DNA of 64,000 nt, from assembly GCA_047967505.1 (NCBI GenBank), contig CM106538.1; one strand, 5' to 3'. The stretch comes from Dipteris shenzhenensis. Lineage: Eukaryota > Polypodiophyta > Polypodiopsida > Gleicheniales. Both the position numbers and the translations under genes were made by a program. Shown in pieces: positions 1 through 11,390 of this stretch; position 1 is the stretch's first letter, and each line of letters begins with the position of its first letter. The notes under the pieces are model-generated. The model was not told the origin of the DNA and made no database searches. It worked only from the letters and a program-made list of their open reading frames with translations.

Positions 1-128
1 ATATATATATACTACTGTGTGTACTTGGGGAGGTACCACTCATTGTTTATCCCCACCTATTGGTGTCTACTGTGGGTGTGTCTCCCCTCCTCACTCCCAA
101 ACTCCTACTCTCTCCCTCTTCTATGTCA
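1..128 (+). repeat. 5' LTR, 3'-terminal 128 bp only
   Basis: This stretch, starting in an (AT)n run and ending TCTATGTCA, is repeated at 6066-6193 with a single C/T difference. The remaining upstream 110 bp of the LTR lie outside the window, so the left target-site duplication cannot be checked. Confidence 0.95.
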
Positions 129-130
129 AC

Positions 131-143
131 TGGTATCAGAGCC
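131..143 (+). promoter_or_regulatory. Primer binding site (tRNA-iMet type)
   Basis: TGGTATCAGAGCC follows the LTR end by two bases. This is the standard sequence complementary to the 3' end of plant initiator methionine tRNA, used by most plant copia elements to prime minus-strand DNA synthesis. Confidence 0.93.
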
Positions 144-1821
144 ACTGCTCTACTACTCCTCTCCCGATCCCCTCCATCCTCTCCATCCTCACGGGTCACG
201 CTTGTTCTCAGCCAGCCAACGGGCAGCGTCTTTTCCATCACGAAAGATTCAGCTCGCAACTCTCTCACTTAGCCAGCCAATGGGTGGCTTCACCATAGTG
301 AGGGAGCAGACATTCAGTGTTGCATTCAGCAGCTAGTAGCTAGCAGCTAACAACCGACAGCCAGCCATTGCCGCAGCAACAGCACGCATATGTGACAGGC
401 AAGCGAGCAACAGCACGCATATGCATCGAAGAGGCGGCAACAACCAACAGCTAACAGAACAGCTAACAGCCGGCAGATTGCAAACGTGTACGACAGACAT
501 CGTGGGAGCTTTCAGACACATCATTGCACAGGTATAAGCGTGGGTGGTGCAAGGGCATCGAGTGCCTAGGGGCATGCATTTCTGCGTTTTCTCATATCTC
601 GAGGGAAGCACACATATTGTGTTTCGTGTCTTCCTGCTTCTTGATGGTGATCTTTTTTTTGTCATCACACGTGGAGGATCTTCTACTGAGTCCTACTTGG
701 GCTCATATATCGAGGAGGGGAATTTCTTAATTTTTCGTTGTCTACGAGACAACATTACTCTATCACATTTTGCCATTGGCATTTGAGCCAGGGGTTCTAC
801 TTGTCGCAGGGCTTTTACTCGCACTGAGGCTTAGCTTATGCCGCAAACAATGTCGAGACAGGTCTATCACCTAGCCAGTGATTGTACGTCAATGAAATCA
901 TTCGAGTACAGCCATTAATGCAGTGTATGCATTTGCATGATCTGTTGATTGACACTTGCAGTGTATGCCTTTGTTGGACGCAATTCAAGGGATTTGCAGT
1001 CACATGCCTTGTATAAGCTGTGGAGGACATTTGCAGTGTTTATGCACGGAATGTGCCATCCCAACATGGGGCTTTTGATGCTACAGTGATTTGAAGTATT
1101 GTTGTATTTTTTATGTAGAGAGTACCTTCACGCAGTGGGTAGATTTGTTCAATTTTGTCCAACTTTGACTTTTGTCAAATTGGGGCTTTTGTAGCCTGAC
1201 CGACAATTTGTCCAGTGGGAGTACTCAGGATGAATTCTCTTGTCTCGTGGAGTGCATCTATGCCTTGAAAGTGCAAAATAAATTTGGGGCTTTTAGTCAA
1301 AAGTCAAATTTATCAGGTTTTACGATCAAATATCTGATTATCTTCACGCATTCAGAGGGCTTTTGAGCCACTTCACCTCTAGACTGTATATTCAGTTGGG
1401 GGGGAAGCTATTGGAACATTTGGAGGTCTAAAATCAGGGATTTTCATCAAAAATCAGAGATTTCCTGTTTTTTTTTAACAGTCCGGGACTGTCACACAAC
1501 AGGTTTGACCAGTTTTGACCATCAGAGAGCCAAAAAGTACTGCTGTTTTTTATTCGAACTGTTTTGGATTTTTTTGGAGCATCTTGACACAGCTATACCG
1601 CACTTTCGCCAGTGAAAATCACAGGAACAGCTTGCTGTACCTTTTCTGTAGCAAGTGGGAGAAAGACTTTAAGGTGGTTTTGTGCCACTGAAACAGTGAA
1701 AGATCACTTTCAACTTCACTTCCGCTGCGGGAGATTTATTTGGAGTGACTTGTGCTTTAATTGCACACCTATACAGGGAGTCAGGCAGTTCCATTGAGGA
1801 ACAAACTCTTCTTTCTTTACC
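144..1821 (+). other. Long untranslated leader of the copia element
   Basis: About 1.7 kb separates the primer binding site from the gag start. No sizeable ORF resembling a known domain is seen on either strand. Plant copia leaders are often much shorter, so either this family has an extended leader or extra sequence was captured. Small direct repeats such as CAGCACGCATATG (around 378 and 410) and TTTGCAGTG/TTGCAGTG occur. Confidence 0.6.
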
Positions 1822-2727
1822 ATGAGTTCTAGCAGCGACGTGTCGTCCTTGTTCCAGATAAAGAAGCTCAAAGGAGCTAAAAACTACGACATATGGAGGA
1901 CACAATGCTACAATGTGTTGATGCAGAAGGACCAGTACAAACCTATAAAGGAGAAGGGTGTTAAGCCCTCCAACATTACTGATGAGCAGTGGGAGAAGAT
2001 GGACAACTTGGCCATGTCAACCATAATGCTTACAGTTGTTGATTCACTGGTTGTAGGCATCAGAGATGAACCTACTGCGTGGAGAATGTGGCAGCGTCTT
2101 GAGGATACATATGCCAAGAAAAGTACCACGGGCAAAGCTTACTGGTTGAAGAAGCTTGTTGGGCTTCAGATGAAGGAGGGGACACCTATGTCCACTCATA
2201 TTATTGAGTTCAACAGCATTTTCAGCCAGGTGATCAACTAAGGGTTGAAGCTCGATGATGAGCTGAAGGCTACACTTATCCTATGTTCTCTTCCTGAGTC
2301 ATGGGATACATTCAGAACTTCTACCAGCAATTCGAATACCATACTATTATTTGCAAAGGTGGAGAGCGCTCTTCTACAGGAAGAGATGAATAGAAAGAAT
2401 AATGCTGTTGGGAAGTCAAATGCCTTGAATGCACGCAGCAGGTCAAAGACACGTGGTAAAGACAAAGAAAGAGAAAGGAGCAAGTCCCACTCGAAGAAAG
2501 ATCTTGTCTGCAATTATTGTGGCAAGAAGGGACATGTAGAGAAAAAATGTTTTCAGAAAAAGAACGACGAAAGAGCCAAAGAAGGCAAGGCTCAAGGCAA
2601 GTCAAAGGGCAAAGAAAAAGAGGAGCTGCATGTTACTTATGTTAGTGACAGTGACAGTGGACGTGAGGTATGCTTCACTTCATCACTGAAGGCTCATACA
2701 CTTCATGCTAGCTTTCCTGGATTATAG
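1822..2727 (+). pseudogene. copia gag with zinc knuckle, one nonsense codon
   Basis: This is the gag (nucleocapsid/capsid) polyprotein region. The ATG at 1822 opens a frame with the typical copia gag N-terminus (KLKGAKNYDIWR) and the UBN2-type middle region (WQRLEDTYAKKS, LKKLVGLQMKEGTPM). A TAA at 2239-2241 interrupts the frame, which then continues in the same phase. A CCHC zinc knuckle, CNYCGKKGHVEKKC, sits near 2509-2550, followed by a lysine-rich tail. The frame ends at TAG 2725-2727, just where the protease begins in another phase. Copia elements normally carry gag and pol in one frame, so the phase change near 2711-2718 looks like a small indel and not programmed frameshifting. Confidence 0.9.
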
Positions 2728-4265
2728 ATTCAGGTGCTTCCTTTCATGTGACACCCTACAGAGATCTGTTTGTCAGATATGCAGGTGGGCAAAAGGGAGT
2801 TGTTATTCTTGGTGATAACCATGCATGTTCTATCATTGGCATAGGTGATGTCAGGCTTGTTCTTGAGAATGGCCAGCAGTTAATGCTCAAAGGGGTCAGG
2901 CATGTTCCTGAGGTGAAGAAGAACTTGATTTCCACAGGGTTGTTGGATGACGATAATTATCATACCACCTTTGGTAATCAGAAGTGGAAAATCAGCAAAG
3001 GGGCAATGGCTATAGCCAGAGGTCCTAAACTTGATACTTTTTATTCACTTCATGCAGGACATTGTCCTCATTCCGATGTAAATGCCGCCGAGCTGCCAAA
3101 GATTTCATTGTGGCATAGCCGGCTTGGCCATATGAGTGTTAAGGGAATGGAGCAACTGGCTCATTTTGGTTACTTGCCGAGTCTAAAATTTTCAGATTTA
3201 AAGAAATGTGAATTTTGTCTCTACGGTCGTCAAGTACAGATTCCTCATAAGAGGGCATCAAATCAGAAATTACAGCTCTTGGAGCTTGTCCATACCGATG
3301 TATGTGAGATGCCTACTATATCTTTAGGAGGAGCAAAGTACATTTTGTCATTTATAGATGATGCCACCCGCAAAGTGTGGGTTTACACTCTTAAAAGAAA
3401 GAGTGATACCTTTACTGCTTTCACTAAGTTTGTTGCACTGGTCGAAAATGAGACAGGCAAGAAACTGAAAGCTTTGAGGTCTGACAATGGTGGAGAGTAT
3501 TTGTCCAAAGAGTTCCAGGAATTCTGTGAGGCAAAGGGCATTCAAAGGGTGTTATCTACACTGTATGATCCACCACAGAATGGTACCGTTGAGAAAATGT
3601 TCAGGACCATTCAAGAAAAGGTCAGATCTATGTTGTCACATGCTGCGTTGCCCCACACTTTTTGGGCTGAAGCTGTAAAGACAGCTGTGCACCTTATAAA
3701 TAGGTCACCGAATAAGAGATTATGTGGTGGTGTGCCTGAAGAGGCATGGACGGGTAAGCCTCCGTCTTACAAACACCTACGGGTCTTTGGTTGTGTTGCG
3801 TATGTGCATGTACGCAGGGAGGACAGGACTAAATTAGATCCAAAGACTCTGAAATGCATTTTCCTAGGGTATGGTGACAAAGGTGAGATGGGCTACAGAC
3901 TATGGGATCCCACAAACAGAAAACTTATACGCAGCAATGATGTCGTGTTTGATGAAACCATCATGTTCAAGGAACCTGTTGTACAACAGGGACCTTTAAA
4001 AGTAACTATTGATGATGACAGGCATCATGGGCAACACAGACCGACTGTAAATCAGCCACAACAGCAGCATAATCAGCCATTAAATGATGCTGCAGCAGGT
4101 CCAAATGAACAGCCAGATATGGTAGATGATATCCCAATGGATGTACCACAGTTAGATGATCTTCCTGACATGCAAATGCAGCCAAAACTGGGTGATGAAC
4201 AGGCTGGACAGCCACCTCATGATGATGGTCATCAAGTTAGAAGGTCAACCAGACCGACACGGTAG
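2712..4265 (+). pseudogene. copia protease and integrase
   Basis: This frame carries the aspartic protease active site DSGAS at 2727-2741, preceded by WII. It continues into the GAG-pre-integrase domain with its zinc-binding HHCC pattern (HSRLGHMS, then CEFCLYG). The integrase core follows, with the catalytic D in HTDVCEMP, the second D in SDNGGEY and the E in NGTVEKM. The C-terminal GKPPSYKHLRVFGC and KCIFLGYG motifs are typical of copia integrase. The frame is phase-shifted relative to gag. It ends in a TAG at 4263-4265, but the same phase reads on without a break into the RT domain, so this TAG is a nonsense mutation and not the natural end. Confidence 0.93.
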
Positions 4266-5429
4266 CCAGACAGATTTATTCCTGGCTTTGATTATCTAAT
4301 GCTCACTGATTGTGGAGAGCCTTCATGCTACAGAGAGGCTAGGCAGAGGGCAGACAAGGTTCAATGGGATCTTGCTATGAAGTCTGAAATGGACAGTCTT
4401 CACAAAAATGGCACTTGGGAATTGGTACCCTTGCCTACTGGTAAGAAAGTACTGCCATGCAAATGGGTTTATCGACTTAAAGTCACACCTGGTGAAAAGC
4501 CAAGGCATAAAGCCAAACTGGTTGCCAAGGGGTTCAAGCAGGAATATGGTGTTGACTTTGATGAGATATTCTCTCCTGTCGTTAAGATGACAACTCTCAG
4601 AACTGTATTAGCATTGGTTGCACATGCAGATATGGACTTGGTCCAAATGGATGTCAAGACGGCATTTCTTCATGGTGATTTACATGAAGAGATTTTTATG
4701 CAGCAGCCAGAAGGTTTTACAGTGAAGGGAAAGGAGAAGCTTGTGTGCAGACTGAAGAAAAGTCTTTATGGTCTTAAGCAGGCACCCAGAGAATGGTATC
4801 ATAAGTTTGATACATTCATGCGAACCCAAGGTTATAAAAGAAGTGACATTGATCACTGCTTGTATACCAAGAAAGCTTCAGATGGCAGTTTACTGATCCT
4901 CATTTTGTATGTGGATGATATGTTGATTGCTGGAAAATCTCATAAGGAGATCGATGCCTTGAAGAAAAGATTGCACCAAACCTTTGATATGAAGGATCTT
5001 GGTGATGCCAACCATATACTGGGCATGCGGATACTTCGGGATAGGGAAAAGCGGTTGCTATACTTGTCTCAGAAGGAATACATTGGCAAGGTCTTGCAGA
5101 GATTTCACATGGAGGGGGGGAAGAGTATTGGTACTCCATTGCCTCCTTATGTGAAAATCAGTGCTTTGGACAGCCCTCAGACAGATGCTGAGAGGGCTGA
5201 AATGTCAAAGATTCCGTATGCATCAGCGTGTGGCAGTCTCATGTATGCTATGGTTGCAACCAGGCCCGATATTGCGTTTGCAGTGGGAGTGGTTAGTAGA
5301 TACATGGCTAAACCTGGCAGGAAGCATTGGGATGCAGTGAAAGGTGTCATGAGATACCTGAAGGGTACACAGGACTTGTGTATATGTTTCGGCAGTCGAT
5401 GCAAAAGTGCAGGGTTATACAGACTCTGA
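4266..5429 (+). pseudogene. copia reverse transcriptase
   Basis: This RVT_2-type reverse transcriptase shows the family landmarks in order: NGTWELVPLP, KWVYRLKV, AKGFKQEYGVDFDEIFSPV, VKTAFLHGDL, LKKSLYGLKQAPREWY and the catalytic LYVDDMLI. It shares phase with the integrase upstream (past TAG 4263). The C-terminal RT-connection segment (IPYASACGSLMYAM, ATRPDIAFAVGVVSRYM) is present. The frame drifts out near 5395-5410 and stops at 5429, while RNase H continues in the next phase, indicating a small indel. All catalytic residues visible here are intact. Confidence 0.94.
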
Positions 5430-5865
5430 TTATGCCGGTCACCCTGATACCCGGAAGTCTACTACCGGATATGTTTTCACTTTCACTGGAGGTGCAGTGT
5501 CGTGGGTATCTAGAATGCAGCAGTGCATTGCTCTGTCTACTACAGAAGCTGAATATATTGCAGCCACTGAGGCATGCAACGAAGCTATACGGCTATCTCG
5601 GCTAGTGGCAGATTTGGGCTACTCTAGTGATACTCCATTGTTGCATTGTGACAGTCAGAGTGCCATACAGTTGGCACGAAATCGTGTTTTTCATGCAAAG
5701 ACGAAGCACATCGACGTGAAGTATCATTTTATCAGGGAGGTGCTTGAGAACAAGCAACTTCAGCTTGTGAAAGTTCACACTGATGACAATTTAGTAGATC
5801 TGTTGACCAAAGGATTGGCTGCTGAGCGGTTTGCACATTGCAGACGGCTAATGGGTATAGGTTAA
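5407..5865 (+). pseudogene. copia RNase H and element C-terminus
   Basis: This is the RNase H domain that degrades the RNA template during reverse transcription. It begins with GYTDSDYAGHPDTRKSTTGY and continues through LSTTEAEYIAATEA, HCDSQSAIQLA and TKHIDVKYHFIRE, ending with the NLVDLLTKGLA motif and a natural stop at 5863-5865. The acidic residues in TDSDYAG, TEAEY and CDSQSA are the expected catalytic set. Its phase differs from the RT by one, so it is not translated with RT in this copy. Confidence 0.92.
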
Positions 5866-5943
5866 GGCCAGTCTACTGGTCTTGTATATTATGATGTATA
5901 TGCTGTTTTTTTTCTTTTCTTTCTCTTGAGGGCACATTGCCTT

Positions 5944-5955
5944 TAAGTGGGAGGT
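5944..5955 (+). promoter_or_regulatory. Polypurine tract
   Basis: AAGTGGGAGGT lies directly before the TGTTGGGG that starts the 3' LTR. This purine-rich run is the expected plus-strand primer site of a copia element. Confidence 0.85.
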
Positions 5956-6193
5956 TGTTGGGGTAAGGCACTGGCCACCCTATGTAACAGTTTTTAGTCT
6001 AGTACTGCTAAGTACACTAAGTATGCATTGTACTTAGTGCCTAGTGGTCCTAGCCTTATCCAAAGATATATATATACTACTGTGTGTACTTGGGGAGGTA
6101 CCACTCATTGTTTATCCCCACCTATTGGTGTCTACTGTGGGTGTGTCTCCTCTCCTCACTCCCAAACTCCTACTCTCTCCCTCTTCTATGTCA
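5956..6193 (+). repeat. 3' LTR, 238 bp, complete
   Basis: The LTR begins TGTTGGGGTAAGG and ends CTATGTCA, the canonical TG...CA. It is short for a copia LTR but in the known range. Its last 128 bp match the window start at 127 of 128 positions. The LTR boundary coincides with the point where a foreign minus-strand coding sequence is cut. Confidence 0.93.
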
Positions 6194-6520
6194 AGGAGTG
6201 CCATTCTCCTTTTCCAAAGTAGCCCATATATTTTCTTGTTTAGAATGAGCTGCTGGAAATTTAAGAATTGAACCTGCTTGAAACTCTGCTATTCTATTAA
6301 GTGCTCCTGTACTACTCAGCAAATCAAAGCCATCATAGCATCTTTCATTCCAAACCATTCCACCCACCTTGCTGAAAAAATTCTCACATGCATCCGATCC
6401 TGTGCAAGAAAGGGGTACGTGCAAGTGAGGATGCTTTTCCCTAAAGGTCTTTATCAAGAGAACCACAAAGTGACATGACAATTGAATGTTAATGAATGTT
6501 TCTGTTAGAATCCAAGAGCA

Positions 6521-7162
6521 TGTGCCTAGCGTGCCCCCTGCCAAGACCGCTAGCACCTCACGGAAGTGCACAACCTTCATGGCCACTACAGAGGCTCTGG
6601 CATGTGTGTATGGCAGGTCCCCACCCCTGCCATAAGGCACCCTTGCCTAGCCAGCCCTCCAACCTCCACAAAAGGCAAGCTTGGGGGAATTGAAGATAGG
6701 AGGGGCAACTTGGACTATTTATGTCCCTTCATCTTCCACACACCTTTGTATGTGGGATAATTCAACCCTTTCTCCTTCTTCTTATCCCCTTTGTCCATGA
6801 GAGATTTGCACCTCCAACACCCCCCTCCAATCGATCATGGAGAGAGGTGGCCGGGGATCAGCATGTGCCTAGCGTGCCCCCCGCCAAGACTGCTAGCACC
6901 TCACGAAAGTGCACAACCCTCATGGCCACTACGGAGGCTCTGGCATGTGTGTATGGCAGGTCCCCACCCCTGCCATAAGGCACCCTTGCCTAGCCAGCCC
7001 TCCAACCTCCACAAAAGGCAAGCTTGGGGGAATTGAAGATAGGAGGGGCAACTTGGACTATTTATGTCCCTTCATCTTCCACACACCTTTGTATGTGGGA
7101 TAATTCAACCCTTTCTCCTTCTTCTTATCCCCTTTGTCCATGAGAGATTTGCACCTCCAACA
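6521..7162. repeat. Two 299-bp TG...CA direct repeats with 44-bp spacer (TRIM-like)
   Basis: 6521-6819 and 6864-7162 are near-identical direct repeats, each starting TGTGCCTAGCG and ending CCTCCAACA, and each containing a TATA-like CTATTTATG. The 44-bp spacer holds a purine-rich GGAGAGAGGTGG, which could be a polypurine tract, but I see no clear primer binding site. It lies in an intron of the minus-strand gene. A terminal-repeat retrotransposon in miniature or a simple tandem duplication of a solo LTR are both possible. Confidence 0.6.
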
Positions 7163-9153
7163 ATTTCTCTACTGATAAAGTTTTGCTTTAGGGAGTATGC
7201 ATCATGTTTAGTGATCCACATGCACCAAATCCTACATATAGAAAGAACCATGAGTATTAGCCACATAAACCTTGGAAATATGTTCAAAATCCTTTATTCA
7301 TATATCACTAATAGCAATGGTAGCAACTTCTACATACCTGAAAAAGAAAGACACCTTTCCTGCAGCTTTCACACAACCATACAAGTCTAAGGTAGGTGAT
7401 AAGAAAATATCAATGTAAGATGCTACTATTGATAAGTACATACGTGTGCCCAATGTCTGCTCTTGGTGAGCACCATAGCCTTCTTGTAATAACTTCAAAC
7501 ACTTTTGTACTTTCTTTGCAGCAATCCTTTGTGCAGCTCTCCAATTTTGTCTATCCTTCCTCTCAATATCCCCTTCTTGCAAGCCATGTTCATCAACCTT
7601 GAATAATTGATATACAATTGCTACATAATTCAAAGTCACAAGCTCTCTACCAAGTACCAACCTCCTAGATGCACTATCCAAAGGATTGATAAGTTTCTTT
7701 CCATTATGGATATAGTCTTGATCATGCAAACCACTGATACTCCCATCAAATGTGATGTGTGCTGTAAAGGGCCAACCCTTCCAAGGAATGCACAACCTGG
7801 GACCTTGACAAGAAGAGTAATCTTGCAACATCAACTTTCTGCGCCTACTATCCCCATCTGAAGCATGTCCTATCAATGGACCTACCACGTCCCTTAGAAA
7901 AATGTTCCAAGAAAGCTGAATGCTCTCCCACTGTTCTCTGACAAACATGGAATCAAACGTATTACATGTCAATTGCACCAATAGAACTAGCTTTGGCAAG
8001 CATTCAAGAAGAGGATTCACTATCAATACCCTTGCATAATGAGCAATCACATTATGTTGAAAAGCATCCACAACTCTAAGATATCCATCTTGACCATCAC
8101 CAACTTGCATGACAAAGTCTGGAATGCAAGTGTGTTCCAGCTTTTTACCACAAAATCCAACCAAAATATCATCACGTGCCACCCATCTCACCATTCTTTT
8201 CACAACTGTTTCATCCTCAGCTAGAAGAACTGGCACACTACCCAAGGGTATACCTTTCTTCATCATGTGACAAGTGTAAACTTCTCTTGCATGTTGAAAT
8301 ATATCCTCTTGTAAACTAGTTCGAAAGAAAAGTGCTTTTCTTGTGGACCTCATTGTGGTGGACATGTGTGGACCTCCAAGGTTAAGTGATAAGAAATTAT
8401 GCTACCTTGTCCCTCCCCATATCTTGACAGTCTCAAATAATTCCTTTGTTGTATTGGAATATCTCTTCCCTTGACCTACTCTTGAAATGTTTTGTGAAAT
8501 GTCAACAAAGAAGTTCCACAATGCCTTCTTTCCCTCAAATAGACATAGCTCATGAGCATTGATTATATCTTGACAAAATTTTCTAACATCTTTCCTCACC
8601 ATGGCTTCCATAGTGCTCTCCCGAAGACTTCTAACCTTCACGCTCAATGCAACAACTTCAGTTCTTGTGAATGCTATCTCCTTCTTCAATACCTGAACCA
8701 TTGTGGACTTTGTTTTTGCTACTCTCAATAACTCTAAATGAGTCAAATAATCTAACCGTCTACCACCTCCTATGTCTCTTGATCCACGAGTGTCTAAAGA
8801 TCAAATTTGTCGATACACTCGCATGCGAAAGTCTCGTTCTTTAGGAATAGTAGCACATGCACAACATTGCAAATTATCAAAGTATGTTCCCTCCAAACAT
8901 ATTCGCTTGCAATCCTTATGACGGAAAGTGCCATTAATTTCAATGAACTCTGTTGTCCCCATCATAATTGTTGCCTTAGTTGCTGGCTCATTGTGCCATT
9001 TGCCACCTCCCTTACTATCATCCAAAAAGGGCTTCAAGTCAACCACATTCCCATCATAGTTATATGACCCTTACCAAAAACCCCAACACAAGGTTGCAAG
9101 CAAGCTACTCTCTGTGAGCAAAGGAGGAATCTGTTAAGTTCCCAATAGACTTG

Positions 9154-9334
9154 ATGGAGAGAGAGCCAAAAGCCATATGACTAGCTACACCTAACATCTC
9201 TATAAAAAAACAGAAATAGTGATTGAAAATAGAAGCTTGAAAATTTGCCTAATGGAGAGAGAGCCAAAAGCCATATGACTAGCTACACCTAACATCTCTA
9301 TAAAAAATCAGAAATAATGATTGAAAATAGAAGC
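9154..9334. repeat. Tandem duplication, 83-bp units, period 98 bp
   Basis: 9154-9236 and 9252-9334 share ATGGAGAGAGAGCCAAAAGC through GAAAATAGAAGC with only two or three differences. They lie in an intron of the minus-strand transposase-like gene. Confidence 0.85.
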
Positions 9335-10549
9335 ATATGAGAAATACCTGATGGCTTTTGTGATGCATTGGCAGTTTGCAAGGTGTCATTATCTATAAGA
9401 AAACATTACAATAGAGCATAAGAAAAAATGTTCACTTGGAAAATACAAAATTGATGGAAAACACAGCTAGAACATGTGAGTTTTACCTTTAGCAGAACAT
9501 TTCTTGAAAAAACCACTTAGATCTCTTTGCTTCTTATCTATAATTGTCACCTTGGATGGGCGACCACCAGCCCTCTTCACTTGATTACTAGAATCAATGC
9601 CACTAGCCTTTGTGATATGTAGCTTGGATTTCATATGCTCAATCATGCATTGTCGTAGAGATCCTGTCTTTGGAAATAGTGGTATCCACTTGTTATCTAG
9701 CATGCAGCTTATATAGACTTTTGATAGAGTGCTATATTCTCCAATAGTCTCTGTTACTAGTTGAAACACCACATTACTCTCACTTGCAAAGGTTGAAACC
9801 TCCAACATTGCTTCATTTACTTTTTCTTTTCCTAATTCCATAATGTCATCCAATGAACCAAGGCTCACATAACCCAATAATCCTCATATGGGATGCTGAG
9901 TTGATGTGTGAGTGTGTGTAATTATACAAAGTGTCAGGACCCCCTTGACCATAAGAGTAATCACACTCCTCACACCAAATTTGAAACAATGCTTTACCAT
10001 CCTTGTCCTTTGACATGAGCTCAAATCTATCATGTCGGCCTTTTGCTCTTAACTTTTCTTTGGCTATCTTAATCTCCCTCTTCCATTTTTTGACCTCAGA
10101 TGGTGTTGCAAGGTGACTCTTCAATCGATTCTTAGAAACACTACCACACGTAGTCGAATCATCCACCATATTGTACCTCTCACACCCTTGAGCAAGATCA
10201 TGCATACATAAATCTGGAGACACTGTACACTTTGGCTGCATTTTATTGCTATCTCCAACTGAGTCCACTTTTTGGCGTTTGCCTTGTGTATCATATTCCA
10301 TTTTCAATTGGATGGTTACTTCTGCAGTATCAACTATCCATCTCTCCTCTTGCTTGGCCCCTATTGGAATTTTCCTGAATCCTCCCAAAAATATAAAATC
10401 ATCTATGATGAGATAATCAAGGATGATCTCTTCTCTCAAGTCCTTGTAGGTATCACCGGTTTTAAGATGAACATATCCCAACACGAGCGCAACACATGAT
10501 TTTCAGCCACACCCTCATCTAACACAATCACAATATCATGCCTCTCCAT

Positions 10550-11390
10550 GCTCCTATAAAAGGGCTAGATAACAAAAAAGGTGCCCAACAAGATAATCTC
10601 AAATGGACAGCAAAACCTGTTGTAAAGTAAAGAAAATGAGGAAAAAATTACAGCAAAACCATCATTAACATGTTCAAAATGAAGGATGAAATGGACATAA
10701 AACCTGGAGCAAAGTATGGAAGAATCAGAGCTGCTTCAAGCCAACAATCTCCTTTTGAAGCTTACAACTACTCTAGCAACTAGTAACAAATTACAACACC
10801 TGTAAACAAATTCCAACCAAAAATATGTGAGTTGAAGTAGAAACATAGGCCTTCTCAATGCATTATTTGCAGTAGCAGCAAAACCTATTGTAAAGTAAAG
10901 GAAATGAGGAACAAATTACAGCAAAATCATCATTAACATGTTCAAAATGAGGCATGAAATGGACATAAAACTGTTGACATGTATGGTGATATACAGCTAC
11001 AAATGTGATTATGGAAGCGTGCAGACAAGGAGTACGATTCTCAAGCCCACCTTGTCAACCACACATAAGGCCAAGCAGGCTGAGAGCACAGTAATAGCAC
11101 CAAGTCCTAGCTGAAAGCTGGCTAGTTTGAACTAAAAAGATTGCAAAAGAGTATGGAGTCATTGCCAGTTAATTGTGTAGAGAATGGGAATGCCCAAGTG
11201 GTATATATAGCTAGCTGTGGCCATTTGAAGGTCTTTTAACATGCTTTTGAAAGGATTTTCCAGCTCTCTGGCAAGTCCCCTACTCTATCAGACTCATGGG
11301 CAACATGGCATGGCTCTCTTGGACTGTATTGGACCCGAAAACATGGCATGGCTCTCTTGGAGGGGAGTAAAGTAGAGAGAGATAGACATT
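10550..11390. other. Noncoding stretch with a dispersed 96-bp direct repeat
   Basis: This region lies upstream of the minus-strand gene and has no recognisable coding sequence. 10608-10703 recurs at 10876-10971 with a handful of differences (both begin CAGCAAAACCT). A shorter local repeat, ACATGGCATGGCTCTCTTGGA, occurs near 11310 and 11341. Confidence 0.6.

Larger units (their letters stand above)
1..6193 (+). mobile_element. Ty1/copia LTR retrotransposon, Tork/Tnt1-like, 5' end outside window
   Basis: A nearly complete copia element lies at the left edge. In order I see the 3' part of the 5' LTR, a tRNA-iMet-type primer binding site, a long leader, gag with a zinc knuckle, aspartic protease, integrase, reverse transcriptase, RNase H, a polypurine tract and a full 238-bp 3' LTR. 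The domain order (integrase before RT) defines Ty1/copia. The 128 bp of 5' LTR present differ from the 3' LTR at one position, so insertion is recent. Yet the internal region has two in-frame stops and two frame changes, so this copy cannot make its own proteins. It could have been mobilised in trans by a relative. Its 3' end falls inside the minus-strand gene that continues from 6194. Confidence 0.95.
6194..10549 (-). pseudogene. Multi-exon transposase-like gene, unclassified, interrupted by copia insertion
   Basis: I do not recognise this gene with certainty. On the minus strand, exons can be followed from an ATG at 10549: about 10549-9890, 9877-9474, 9392-9349, 9070-8402, about 8355-7338 and 6501-6194. 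Several are bounded by GT/AG sites (donor GGTAAAAC after CSAKG; acceptor TTTCTTATAG; donor CAGGTATGT at 7338). Near the N-terminus is a zinc-finger-like CEEC...HSHINSASH pattern, then an AT-hook-like GGRPSKV. The C-terminal half has GHASDGDSRRRKLML and a TGSDACENFFSK motif, reminiscent of the acidic residues of a DDE-type transposase. Defects are a phase change near 10485, another near 9880 and TGA at 8799-8801. The final exon is cut exactly by the copia 3' LTR at 6193/6194. A host gene family of unknown function is the alternative. Confidence 0.55.

Noticed and set aside
2700-2730. Programmed frameshift between gag and pol in the copia element
   Set aside because: Copia elements of this type normally use one continuous frame, no slippery heptamer is evident, and two other disruptions show general decay.
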